From Liriodendron chinense (Eukaryota > Streptophyta > Magnoliopsida > Magnoliales > Magnoliaceae): DNA of 64,000 bases. The DNA lies in contig PVNU02000921.1 in assembly GCA_003013855.2 (NCBI GenBank), positions 104,265 to 168,264 of the forward strand, read 5' to 3'. Position 1 is the first letter of the stretch, and every line of letters begins with the position of its first letter. Positions 54,154-64,000 of the stretch are shown one piece after another. The position numbers and the translations under genes are program-made. Below the pieces are notes generated by a model. The model ran no database searches. It saw only the letters and a list, made by a program, of their open reading frames with translations, and had not been told where the DNA came from.

Positions 54154-55406
54154 ATGGGATCAAGCACAAGGTTCGAGGTAGAGAAGTTCTATGGGAACAA
54201 TATAACTTTGAGTTATGGAAGGTGAAGGTTGAATCCTTCCTAGTTCAGCAAGGGCTTGATGAAGCTCTTGGAAAGCGACCCGAAGTTATGAAAGACGATG
54301 AGTGGACAAGGCTCGACAAGAAGGCTAGAACCTTAATCCTGTTAAATTTTACAGATGATGTTCTCTATCAGGTCATGAAGGAAAAGACTGCGGCTGAAAC
54401 GATGGCGAAGCTAGAGAAGGTTTATGCCAAGAAATCTCTAGAGAATCGCATGTATGTATTGATGTAGTTGTTCAGCTTGAGGATGGCTAAGGGAACTAAG
54501 GTGGAGGACCACCTGAGCAAGTTCAATAGGGTAGTTTGTAAGTTGGTGGAGATCAATGAACCGATGAAGGATGAATATCAAGCATGCATCCTGTTGAATT
54601 CTCTTCTAGATTCATATGAGTCATTCAGTGACTCTGTGTGCGCAAGGAGAAAAACCATAAACGTCGAAACCGTTATCTCAGCTCTCCAGTCGAAGGCGAT
54701 GAAAAGAAAAAGTGGTGACGTGTCTTCCCGTTATTTCTCGAAGGCACTAGTTATGAGGGGAAGAAGTTCTGAGCATAGAGGATATTCGAAATCAAGATCT
54801 AAGGCCAAGGGCAAAGGGAAGGCTAAGGTGAAGTGCTGGAATTATGGTCAAGGGGGCCACATGAGAAAGGATTGTCAGAATCTCAGGTTAAAGCAAGAGA
54901 GGTATGTAAATTCTTCTGGACAGGGAGCCAATATCGTAGAGGACGGTGGCGATCTTTGTGAAGCTCTAACTGTATTTGGCAAGGGATCTCACCGTAATGA
55001 GTGGATCCTAGATTCACGGGCTTCATGTCACGTTTGTCCTGACCAGAGTTCATTCATGACATACAGGGAGTATGGTGGTGAATTGGTGTTTGTGGACGAT
55101 GGCTACACTCATAAGGTGATGGGTATTGGCACGGTGCACATCAGGATGTTCGATGATATCGAACAAGTCCTAGAAGATGTGAAGCACGTTCCAAAGATGA
55201 AGATGAATGTGATTTCTCTTGGTGCACTCGAGGCAAAATGGTGCGTGTTTATCGGCCACGATCGTTGTTGTGAAGTGAAGAAGGGGGCATTCGTGTGTCT
55301 GAAGGCACGGAGGAGTGACCATCTTTACATTTTGATCGGGAGCACAATTCACAGTGGAGTTGCGGGAAAGGCAGCGAAATCCACGGTTGCTCGTATGTGG
55401 CTGTAG
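54154..55406 (+). pseudogene. Copia gag, zinc knuckle and protease
   Basis: Gag starts at ATG 54154 (MGSSTRFEVEKFYG), shifts frame near 54205 (to LWKVKVESFLVQQGLDEAL) and meets TAG at 54465. The remainder (54468-55406) is open for 312 codons with LRMAKGTKVEDHLSKFNRVV. The zinc knuckle CWNYGQGGHMRKDC at about 54835-54876 has its second Cys replaced by Tyr. The protease motif reads WILDSRASCHVC instead of DSGAS, so the active-site Gly is lost. It ends within the GAG-pre-integrase domain (DHLYILIGST) at the junction with the nested LTR fragment. Confidence 0.88.
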
Positions 55407-55618
55407 ACACCCCACCTTCGGCTACACTGTTGGTAGAGATAGCTGGATGAATGGAGGACCATACCCCCAAATCTCAAGTCCAAAGTCAGCCAAACTCACC
55501 CTTGTAAGCCCCATTCCATAGCCCAGTTCAAGCCTGAACCCAGTCAACCCAGTCCTAAACACCACCCTGAAAAACCCCCCATAAAAAAGGCCAGTAAAAA
55601 AATCCCAAAAAGTCAAAC

Positions 55619-55760
55619 TCACTGAGTCAACTCGCTGAGTTAACCCGCTGAGTCAACCCGTCAAGTCAACCCGTCGAGTCAAAACACCGAGTCAACCCGT
55701 CGAGTCAAACCACCGAGTCGACCCGCTGAGTCAACTCACTGAGTCGACCAGCGAGTCCAA
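55619..55760. repeat. GAGTCAACCCG short tandem repeats
   Basis: About nine degenerate units of 14-17 bp (CTGAGTCAACCCG, CGAGTCAAACCAC and similar) in a row. Confidence 0.85.
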
Positions 55761-56171
55761 TAGCAGCCCCGAGGGAGCGACCATACTCGCTGGAAACCGA
55801 GGAGCGGCCGTACGGGCGGCCCATGGCAGGCAGCCCGGAATAAATTACGAGCTCTGCCACTGCCCGCTGCTATAAATACCCCCCTCCCCTTCTCATTTCA
55901 ACACACCACTCAGCCAGAGAGAGCCCGTCCGTCCGAGTCTTCCTTCACCCCTTAGCCCATTTTTCCACCAAGGAGAGCCCGAGTGAGGAGAGCCTAACCC
56001 TGGTCCAGCTTTGCCTGACCACTGGTCCAAGCCTCCCAAGCCATTCAAGTCCTGATCCAGCCACTCGAAGCCAACCCTTGCGACACCTCCGTCCATCCAG
56101 TTACTCTATTCCAGCATCATCTCATTTGCATCTAGCATAAGTGCAACATTTACTTTTCTTCCAACCCCCTT

Positions 56172-56459
56172 GCTTCACTATAAGCACCTTGATTCGTCAA
56201 GTACACATGCATATGTCTTTATATTAAGCACCTGTCAGTTCGAGCGTATGCTCTGGGCTTGCCCGTTGTTGGAACCTGCCCATCAGAAACTCTTACTGTT
56301 CAGACCTGCATTCATGCTTCACCATAAAGCACCTTGATCATTCAATCACACTGCATACGTCTTACATTAAGCACCTGTCAGTTCGAGCGTACGCTCTGGA
56401 CTTGCCCATTGTTGGAACCTGCCCATCAGAAACTCTTACTGTTCAGACCCGCATTCATG
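56172..56459. repeat. 144-bp tandem duplication inside the Tat-like fragment
   Basis: GCTTCACYATAAAGCACCTT-like starts at 56172 and 56316. Both copies contain GCACCTGTCAGTTCGAGCGT and TGTTGGAACCTGCCCATCAG. Confidence 0.9.
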
Positions 56460-56745
56460 CATCATGTCATCCATGAGAATGTACGAGGATTAAATTAGAC
56501 TTTCAAGTATTCGATTGATTCTGTGAAGTAGAGACCGTACTTCGGTACGGGCAGTGTGTGGGGTGCTTAACCTCTTCCCACCCTGTAACCGTGATCCCTT
56601 ACCTTGAATCTCTGACCGCAGATCAATAGGAGTCATTTTAGATGAAGGGATCTTCGGATTCCCTTCTCTAACGTTTCTACGGGGTCTAGCCGACTGTAGA
56701 TTCGAAGTAACTGGCTAGTGGCGACTCTGGTCTTATATAAACTCA

Positions 56746-57054
56746 CTTAAACATATCCAGCTATGAAGCCCTCGAGAACAAGGCAAGCCAGTGGCACAAA
56801 CGGCGATTTCGCACGCACACACCTCTTCTTCTTCTTCTTCCGAAAGGAAAGGGAGAAGAACGTCGTGTGGGAGCGTGGAATCGGCGAGGGTCCACAGTGG
56901 CAAGTGCCCAAGGGCCACATGAGAAGAGCGATAAAGGGCGTGAATTTGTAAGGTTAGGGTCGATGGTGGCACGAGAAACGGTGGAGCTATGGTTGAAGAT
57001 GAGATGACGTTGCAAGGATGGTGTTAATTCAATGTTTGAAGCATCGGTGGAGAT
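56746..57054 (+). other. Residual internal copia sequence before the 3' LTR
   Basis: About 300 bp with no RT or RNase H motif. The last bases (GAAGCATCGGTGGAGAT) precede the 3' LTR and are a weak polypurine tract. Short open frames on both strands here have no family resemblance. Confidence 0.5.
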
Positions 57055-57631
57055 TGTTAGATAGCCTTCAAATGTTTGTGCACGGTTTGGGTGCTCAGAC
57101 CGGTCGGGCAGCCATTTTGAACATTTGGCCCAGATGCACGTGAAGGGTAGGCAGATTTCATGGCCCTAGACCGGTCAACCGATCGATCTGAAGTGGGTTG
57201 CTATTTTAGGTTTTCTACCTATTTATTTTGGTAAGAGGTTGCTATTTTAGGTTTTCTACCTATTTATTTTGGTAAGAGGTTGCTATTTTAGGTTTTCTAC
57301 CTATTTAAGTGGGTTGTAAATGTGTTTAGAAATAATACTAAGGTGTTTAAGATTTCCTAATCGTGTTAGGAAGAGGGGAGATGTGTGTGTGAGAGAGAAC
57401 TTGGAGTTTTCTCTGTTTTCCTTGCTTCTGAGCTGTCAATCTCTATAATCTTCTGTTTATTCATAGTGGATCGCTTTGTGCCGTGGTTTTTACTTGTTGA
57501 GGGGTTTTTCCACGTAAATTCAGATTCTCTTGTGGTGAATGCTTGTGTGGTTTGATTTCATATTGTTTCTCGTTTGATCTCGCATTACTCTGTGCATTTG
57601 ACTTCCGCTTCCACTGCCGGTTTTCCCAACA
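57055..57631 (+). mobile_element. 3' LTR of copia element with internal triplication
   Basis: 577 bp. GGTTGCTATTTTAGGTTTTC starts at 57196, 57237 and 57278 (41-bp period). A section present in the 5' LTR (about 53590-53730, including TTGCGCAACACGTGAGATTG) is missing. LTRs are identical at insertion, so both differences arose afterwards or during reverse transcription. Confidence 0.9.
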
Positions 57632-57636
57632 AGCAT

Positions 57637-59679
57637 GAGCTCCAATTGTAAGTACTCATGACTAGAAAGTTCCTATTTATATTGTAGTGTCCAGCATCTT
57701 ACAATCTCTGGCATTAAAGAGGGATTTTTGCGACGGACTATAAGCATGGTATTACGGGTGTCAACGAACTGGGTTACTCTAGGTGCAAGCTTTTTACTAG
57801 CCCGGCAACATTATTCATCATAGGCCGGATACCAGCTCGGGTCTATGTCATGCCATCATGGTTGAGACCAAGCCGGGCCCAAAATGTTTATGATCAAGCA
57901 CGAGTGTTTCTTACGTGGATCATAGGCTATCAAACAGGTATTGGGCTGTGAAACAGAGTAAAGATTTCTACGTATTATCATATTACAAAATCGCCCTCAC
58001 TACAGCTGTTGTACATGGTCCAAACTCGGATTCAATGAGAAAATAGCTTAAATTTTAACCCTGAGCATGGACCTGAAGCCTAATACTACAGCTTGAGGAG
58101 GCTAGGCCCGAAAGCCCAAATGATCATCCTGGCCCGTTGACTGCGCTACATTTTTCAAGAGAAGGGGATGGTTTAGTTATCTAAACCGTTGATATCCAAA
58201 CCACCACCATTCTTTGGCTTTCTTTCAATTTAATCTGGACTGTTGATATATTTCTTCTATTAATTGTCTATTTATAGCCACCAATCAAGAGAGGATTATA
58301 ATTCGGGGGAGATTTTCATACAGTGTGAATCACTTCATGAGGACCATCTAACCGTGACATTGGTCCCAGTTGTGCAAGTAGAAAGTGCATCCAACATCCA
58401 ATGAGTGCTGAATAATCTTTGATATTATTTTTAAATATTTTACTTTTCCAGTTGAATCCCTTGTGATTCAACAGTGGACCCCAAGATTCAGTTGATTTTC
58501 TGTGTCTTTTGGTAGATGTAAGTTGCCTTTGTTTTTCGCTGCTTAATTAGCTACGATCTGATGCTTTTAATGCTAACTTCATGTAGGTGAATCAAAATGT
58601 GGACATGGACCATTTAAGTCTGCAAGAACAGGACACCATCAACACCATTCGCAGTTAGGCAATATCCTATCGCCATGGTATAGGATTTCAATGGTTCTGA
58701 TCGACTTACCATAATGTGCTCAGTGGGAGCATTTAGTCGAGTTATTTGGTGTTAGGTAATATTAATTTTTACATGTATGTAAGCAGGAATTGTTCTGACT
58801 GAGCTACATTCCATGATCATAATCTTTATCCCTTCTTTGGGATTTGGAGATGGTTGGTCATATGTACTTTGCTTCTCTCAATCTATTTCCCTTTTAAGGC
58901 AGTGATGATGTCAGTGCTCCTACTGGTCTTTATAAAAATCCAAACCACCCAAATGGTGGGACCCACTGTAGATGGATTATAGGGAAAAAAAAAGAAAAGA
59001 AAAAAAAAAACTATAGTTTGGATGCTCCTAACTTTTCGGTTGGTGGACATCTAATGGACAATGAAAACTAAAATTAGTAAATTCTCTGAATTCAATGAAC
59101 AAATGTCTAGTAGTTAGAGATGAGCATTGTCTCTAATCACTCTGATTTTGGGTATGCTTCTAATATAATTGGCCCCATTGTTTCGGTGGTGTGATTTGTT
59201 AAAACTAATGGGACCAACTGTGGCAAAAATTATCATCTTTTAGATGATTTGAATAGATCTTAGATGTATGCTTGGATGATTTGAGAACAATGAATACAAC
59301 GTTCTATTGGGATTTTAGATATCTAGTTCGATCCTTCTTAGCTACTCATGATAGTGGGATTTTAAACCCTATTGTTGAGTGGTGCAAGTGTGCGGCTCCA
59401 GAGATCCAGGCCATTCTCAAGCGGCCCCCACCTTTTTACCTGATATTCTGTTTCATTTGGTAGTTGTAACTCCATTGTATTTTTTACTGGATTTTAATGG
59501 TTTGGATCAGCCAACATTTTTTGCCCTTGCGGAGAATGTTTATATAGTGGCCACATGCCATCTGGACTATTTCTTGGCATGTGCCCCAATTCAGTTCTGG
59601 ATTACTTCATTTTTCAGCTTACATCTTAATATCAGCTAGCAAATGAACCGAGTGGATGCCAGTTTCTTGTAACACCTAT
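57637..59679. other. Intergenic, no gene recognised
   Basis: 57755-58150 contains GGCCCG/CGGGCC-type phrases reminiscent of GC-armed hAT miniature elements, without clear termini. A poly(A)-like tract occurs at 58985-59010. Short frames at 59272-59639 have no family resemblance. Confidence 0.4.
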
Positions 59680-60110
59680 TCTGGGGAGTTCCCATAACTA
59701 AAGACTCTCCACAAGGCCCACTGCAATGTCTGTATGAAATCCACTCCATTCATCAGTTTCTCCAAATCATGGTGGGGTGAGAACCCAAAAATTGGCAGGT
59801 CTAAGACTCAAGCCAGCCACACCCTCACCTTGAGGTTTTTATGCCTTCTCACCCGTTCATAAGACGATTCCCTCCGGATGAAGACTATCACTCCCCATCG
59901 AAAGCTTCTCTATGTCCCAAGAGTGTTTCAATGGTGAGCCATTGATCCTCACCGTTTCTTGTGGTGTTGCCCACTTGAGTCTGGGATCTGCCACATTTTG
60001 GGCTCTCACCCTAAGATGATCTAGTGAAACTGAAGGATAGAGTGGATTTCACACATACGTCATGGTAAGGTCCATTGAGCTTTGGATTATGGGCAACTCA
60101 TGTCCCAAGA
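59680..60110. mobile_element. Palindromic-repeat variant
   Basis: The left CACAAGGCCCACTGCAATGT ... CCACTCCATTCATCAGTTTC faces the right ATAGAGTGGATTTCACACAT and CGTCATGGTAAGGTCCATTG. The centre differs from other copies (CCTTCTCACCCGTTCATAAG). It is a diverged subfamily. Confidence 0.6.
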
Positions 60111-60552
60111 TGTTACATGGACACCACGATAGTAATAGGAACTCTGAAACTCAGCATCCATCAAGCCCATCTGAGGATAACATTTTAGTGGGCCAAAACT
60201 TGTCAGTAGGGAGTTTTGGGTTCCTTACTCTTTGAGGTTCATCGGTTCAAAGCGAATGTAGACCACACGTTTTGTTAGGGAAAACCATAACATGAATAGC
60301 TGACTACAAATATTACACTTGAGGGAGCAATGTTAGCCTGTCTTTACTGTTGATTGTGGACTATCAGCGTTCTGTTTCTATCCATTTAACTGAAGACCAT
60401 TGTTTGTTTGTTTTTTTGTTAGTCATGCAACGTACCCACCCTGTTAGCTGCGCAACCCACCCACACTGTTAGTCACATGATGCACCCACCCACTGGTAAG
60501 GTTAGTGTGTCTCCTTAGCATTTTGAACCTTTGACCTGCAAACAAAAAAAAT

Positions 60553-60684
60553 GAGACCTGCTGTTGAAATGCCTAGGCATCTTCCGGCTGGGCTAGCAGG
60601 CAAGACAATTTGGGACCTGAGACCTGCTGTTGAAATGCCTAGGCATCTTCCAACTGGGCTAGCAGGAGAGTAATTTGGGACCTG
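60553..60684. repeat. 66-bp tandem duplication
   Basis: GAGACCTGCTGTTGAAATGC starts at 60553 and 60619. The copies differ at a few bases (TTCCGGCTGG versus TTCCAACTGG). Confidence 0.9.
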
Positions 60685-61928
60685 AGACCTTCTATTTGGG
60701 CAAAAGATTGCCTTACGGGTGATAGTTTATACAGGTGATGGATATTATGATCTGTCGGTGCAAAAGGATGTCAACAGGTTTGATCAGCTCTCGTCTCAAC
60801 TGGAAGCTAAAAGGGTAATGGGTCGGGCTCTGGAGAGAAATGTGGCCTGTTTGAGTATATCAAGGTTAGAATCGTTTAGAAAATGTAATTGAGCTCCAGT
60901 TGAACCCTACGTACCCAACCCAACCCAGCTTAAAATATGAAACAGATAAATAGGCAGCGATTAGAAATTCATACACATAATGCACGCATGTATGATTTTG
61001 TATCCTCTAGTTGGGCAGTGGAACGCATACTTTTAGCCCCATGTTTCATTCTTAAACCCAAATGTGGTCGTGTTTGGTTGGGGACTGTCAGTTCAGTCTA
61101 ACCATCATTTTACAGCTAAATGGATCAGATCAGATGAGTTTTGATGAATTTTAAGTAGGTCAGAATGGCCAGTTAGGAATTGGGTTGTGGGTAGGGGTTG
61201 CAATATTGGGCCACGCTAGCCCAGCCATAGTCCGCTATTCATTGACCTTGGTGTGGACCCGACAGTAACTGGGCTGAAGAGGCCCTGTACCTGTAGTTTT
61301 GGGAGAGGCCAAGGTTGGCCCCAGTAAAGAATGAGATTTAAATGATCGTCTAAAATAAGTTCATTTAACGAATTTTTTATGTTCATCTACAATGGATTGG
61401 ATTCTTAAAATATCTCTGATTCTACAAGTGTCACATATATGGCGAATGGGAATCACCAACAAATGTCTTTAAATTGTCTATTCTTATTGTATAAAGGTGG
61501 CCCATTAGATGATTAATCCGGCCAAAAGGGGAGAGGAGCTGGGCCATTCATCATTGGCCTAGCCCATCCCAACCAAAATGCCAAGCCTAAACTTCAAGCC
61601 TGTGCTTGACCCTTGGGCCAAGTTTAAGGGCCCAATATTGGGCTTTGAATTTTGAATTGTACAGACATCCACCAATGAATTGAATTTGCACCGATGAGCA
61701 TATATCAAGTTATGGCTACTGATCATATGGTTAGGAGAACTTGGTCAACATTTTTTTTAGTCAATAATCTCCCACTTCTAGATGCCGTGGATTTCTTGGA
61801 TGTTGGGTGAAAGTTTTCAATTGAAAGATTATTGTAATGCAAATTGCAAATAAACGGTAGGAATTTATGATTTAAGAAACCCACAGATTGAGCCGTAATA
61901 GAATTTTAATAGAATATTTTCACGTTGA
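60685..61928. other. Intergenic, no gene recognised
   Basis: No coding signal. Phrases such as GGGCCACGCTAGCCCAGCC and GCCCATCCCAACC near 61200-61600 suggest a decayed miniature element, but no termini were found. Confidence 0.4.
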
Positions 61929-62165
61929 CCACTTATAGAAGGGGCACATGCACTCCACTGGTATCGGTACCACCATAAGTTTACAGTGGTACAGTGAAGA
62001 TGTGGGGGCTCATGGATGTGTTGAAAGAATGCAACTGGTCCATTAGATGCATCTACGAAGAAAATCTCCAAAGCCCAAAAATCAGCCCGATCCAAAGTTG
62101 AACTGGGCCACAGGAAAGGGAACATATTGGGAAGGAACCCCCCGTCACTTAGAATGGAGGATCCA
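61929..62165. repeat. Second copy of the repeat hit by the LINE
   Basis: GGTACCACCATAAGTTTACA, then a GAAGATGTGGGGGCTCATGG segment and TCCATTAGATGCATC, parallel 19390-19438 joined to 22640-22690 (GGTCCCACCTTAAGTTTACA, GGTAGACGCAGGCACACTTG, TCCATCAGATGCATC). It represents the uninterrupted LINE target. Confidence 0.6.
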
Positions 62166-62812
62166 CCATGTTGCTTATGTATAATCAAGTCTGTTCAGAA
62201 CTGTCATCTGGTGCTGATTAAGGTTCAAGCTAAAATTCAGGCTGTTTTGCAACTCAAGTGGGTCCCTGTGAAATTCAAGAGCGGGGGGTTGTGAGTTCCC
62301 TCTCAGCTCGTTCCGTCATTGTGGGTCACCTTAGTTTTGGATCAGTATTGAGTTTTGGATACATATTTTCTTATTTTAATAATTTAATCAATGGTTTTTA
62401 ACATGACCAGTTAAGATTGTTTAAAATGAATAGGTCCAACCAACGATTTGATCTGGCCCTTTATTGATTGCTTATGATTCTAAAGACTCATTTTTTAGGC
62501 AATTGTAACCATCCCATCTATCGCAATTGGGAAGAAGAGTATGGCTGTAGAAAATAAAGTCAAAGGAAAGAAAGGCTGGATCATCCAACTTATGTGAAAT
62601 TTTCCATGGTTGCCTATGAATTAATGGATAGCTTAGGTCAGTCAATTGGACTGTCCAATGGCCCTAATGCTCAATTAGAGCACTGTTTGTCTTTTTTCCT
62701 TTCTCTTTTCTTAACCATTGAAAAATCTGTAGAGGGATCTTTCAGATTTGACAATTAATAGAGTGAATATTGTGGTTTAAAGGCACACTGAAGCTCTTAG
62801 CGCACCCCTCAG
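62166..62812. other. Intergenic, no gene recognised
   Basis: AT-rich sequence without coding signal or recognisable repeat ends. Confidence 0.4.
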
Positions 62813-63413
62813 GTTGACTGTGAAGGCAACTACAAGGGAGAAATACTTCATTGGAAGCAATCTATCCTAACCCTCCACCGCTTCTTCAGAAGCTTGACCT
62901 GTACGGGCGTTTGGAGAAGGTGCCTCCATGGTTTAGCTCTCTTGTGAACCCACCCATTTGTAGTTGAATTGGTCAAGCTGAGAGAAGAAGATCCGCTTCC
63001 ATCACTCCAAGCATTGCCCAATCTGACGTTCCTTAACCTTTGGAAGGCCTATGAAGGGCAGCAGTTGTGTTTCCGCCATGGACAGTTCCCTAAGCTTAGG
63101 ACACTTCATTTAGATGATATGACACAACTAAATCTGGTAGTAATAGAGAATGGAGCACTGCCAGTCATCCAAGAGCTAAATCTGATCAACTGTGGAGAGT
63201 TGTAGACGCTTCCAGAAGGGATTGAATACCTCACCGGACTCCAAGAGCTCTGTTGTGGGACATGCCAGTGGAACTGACAGAGATGTTGCAGCCAAAGATG
63301 GAAACGAGGAGGAGCGTAGAAAGGTGGGGCACATACCCTTCATCAAGCATGGACAGAAGAGGAGGGATGGGTCATGGAACGACTCAACTAGTCATCCATC
63401 CTTCATTCGTTGA
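62813..63413 (+). pseudogene. NLR 3'-end fragment, paralogue of 49790-50370
   Basis: The LRR end of the NBS-LRR gene is repeated here: LREEDPLPSLQALPNLTFLNL, LWKAYEGQQLCF, GQFPKLRTL, VVIENGALPVIQELNL, then after a TAG (AAG in the paralogue) near 63203 the tail ...DGNEEERRKVGHIPF. It begins abruptly after GTGAAGGC, with no NB-ARC upstream, and has at least three frame breaks. The duplicated part includes the stop-codon region and a short 3' flank. It lies 12.5 kb from the parent in the same orientation. Confidence 0.88.
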
Positions 63414-63474
63414 TGAGGTAATGCTAGCTTTACAAATAGGAATGTGCAAATTTACAAATTTATTTCTAAAATAA

Positions 63475-64000
63475 ATAGAGTATAATCTGTGGGGTCCACA
63501 TAAGTTTTGGATCAAGCTGATATTTGTGGCTTCCCTTAAGCGGATTGGCTGTGCACCCTACACCAGCTACCTTGCTGGTGTGAGCATGGTGTCAGTCCTC
63601 GAACGGAGAAGAATTTTGCTACACCCCATGGCTTGCGTACGCTGAGTACGCGGCAATCCCAGCCTGCGTGGGATCCGAATCTCCAGGGGCATAGAAGGCG
63701 GTGAGGGCGAGTCTCTCTCCTCTCCACTCTCGCGCCTCCGAGAATCTATCTAGCCTGGCATGAATCGGAAGTGGGTTTCGTGAGGCTTTGGGCGCTAGGA
63801 AGCCAGATAGGTCCCAGAGCTGATGTTTGTGAGAAATCCACCCCGTCCATCCATTTTGTGAGCTCATTTTAGGATGTGAGACAAAAAATGGGCTCCATCC
63901 GTTTACCTAGTGGGCCGCACTAAAGTAAAGGTAGTTAGGGAAATTCCTACTGTTGAAATATCCCTGGGTCTCTTTAATGTTTATATGCCTTCCATACAGG
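63475..64000. repeat. Palindromic-repeat fragments running off the window
   Basis: 63490-63540 holds the centre motif (AAGTTTTGGATCAAGCTGAT). From about 63825 a new left arm starts (GTGAGAAATCCACCCCGTCC, GCTCATTTTAGGATGTGAGA, AGTGGGCCGCACT) and continues past the end. Between them, 63560-63800 is unassigned and relatively CpG-rich. Confidence 0.6.

Larger units (their letters stand above)
55403..56745 (+). mobile_element. Nested Tat/Ogre-like LTR fragment with primer-binding site
   Basis: Copia coding sequence is cut at 55402 and TGTAGACACCCCACCTTCGG, an LTR-like start, follows. Near the far end CTAACGTTTCTACGGGGTCT and GGCTAGTGGCGACTCTGG occur; TGGCGACTCTGG is the type of primer-binding site seen in Tat/Ogre gypsy elements. 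A promoter-like CTATAAATACCCCC is at about 55870, preceding CCAGAGAGAGCCCG. No internal gypsy coding follows, so this is an LTR plus a few bases, not a whole element. Confidence 0.55.
53488..57631 (+). mobile_element. Ty1/copia element with two LTRs, TSD AGCAT, pol mostly missing
   Basis: The 5' LTR (53488-54098) and 3' LTR (57055-57631) both begin TGTTAGANAGCCTTCAAA and end TTTTCCCAACA. AGCAT flanks both sides (53483-53487, 57632-57636). The primer-binding site for initiator tRNA-Met follows the 5' LTR. Only gag, protease and the start of the GAG-pre-integrase region are encoded. Integrase, RT and RNase H are absent, and their place is occupied by a Tat/Ogre-like LTR fragment and sequence I cannot assign. 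Solo LTRs of this family lie at 35241 and 42209. Confidence 0.92.

Overview
The window is nuclear DNA of a flowering plant, and most of it is transposable-element tissue. This rests on plant-type LTR retrotransposons (chromodomain Ty3/gypsy, Ty1/copia), an RNase H-bearing plant L1 LINE, a CACTA terminus, hAT-like miniature elements, a coiled-coil NBS-LRR relic, a PPR relic and a CIP7-like exon. The very abundant GTGGGGCCCACC repeats remind me of magnoliid genomes (Magnoliales/Laurales), but that is memory-based inference and not proven here. I see no rRNA, tRNA or CRISPR.

Layout. 1-1170: three tandem units of ~400 bp built from the GTGGGGCCCACC repeat. 1.6-1.87 kb: a CpG-rich block. 2.7-4.2 kb: three palindromic terminal-inverted-repeat elements. 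4.3-4.84 kb: a (CT)n/41-bp minisatellite leader followed by a decayed PPR fragment. 6.0-7.1 kb (minus): an open exon resembling the C-terminal part of COP1-interacting-protein-7-like proteins, the best candidate for host coding sequence. 7.1-12.3 kb: no recognisable gene. 12.3-12.6 kb: a CACTA terminus abutting the gag of a decayed chromovirus-type gypsy element (12.6-17.6 kb). 19.4-22.6 kb: a 5'-truncated LINE with a perfect 15-bp target duplication. 25-31.7 kb: dense palindromic elements.

26.87-44.26 kb is the structural centrepiece. A composite segment (repeat D, a palindromic element, AT-rich filler, more palindromic elements) is present three times in the same order and orientation. The copies have been broken by later insertions: a ~3-kb LTR-like element, two solo copia LTRs and one 9-bp-TSD Mutator-like miniature element. 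Because the copies are paralogous, each serves as the empty site for insertions in the others.

44.27-47.57 kb (minus): 3' part of a Ty1/copia element fused, without its 5' half, to the upstream side of a CC-NBS-LRR pseudogene (47.62-50.37 kb, plus). 52.3-53.0 kb: a hAT-like element with 8-bp TSD. 53.49-57.63 kb: a copia element with two LTRs and 5-bp TSD, but lacking most of pol and carrying a nested Tat/Ogre-like LTR fragment. 62.81-63.41 kb: a second copy of the 3' end of the NBS-LRR gene.

No functional gene circuit is visible. The window is best read as a stratified record of nested insertions, segmental duplication and mutational decay around a few host-gene remnants. The most unusual theme is the palindromic element family: about 30 whole or partial copies, a common inverted core, and several unrelated outer termini.
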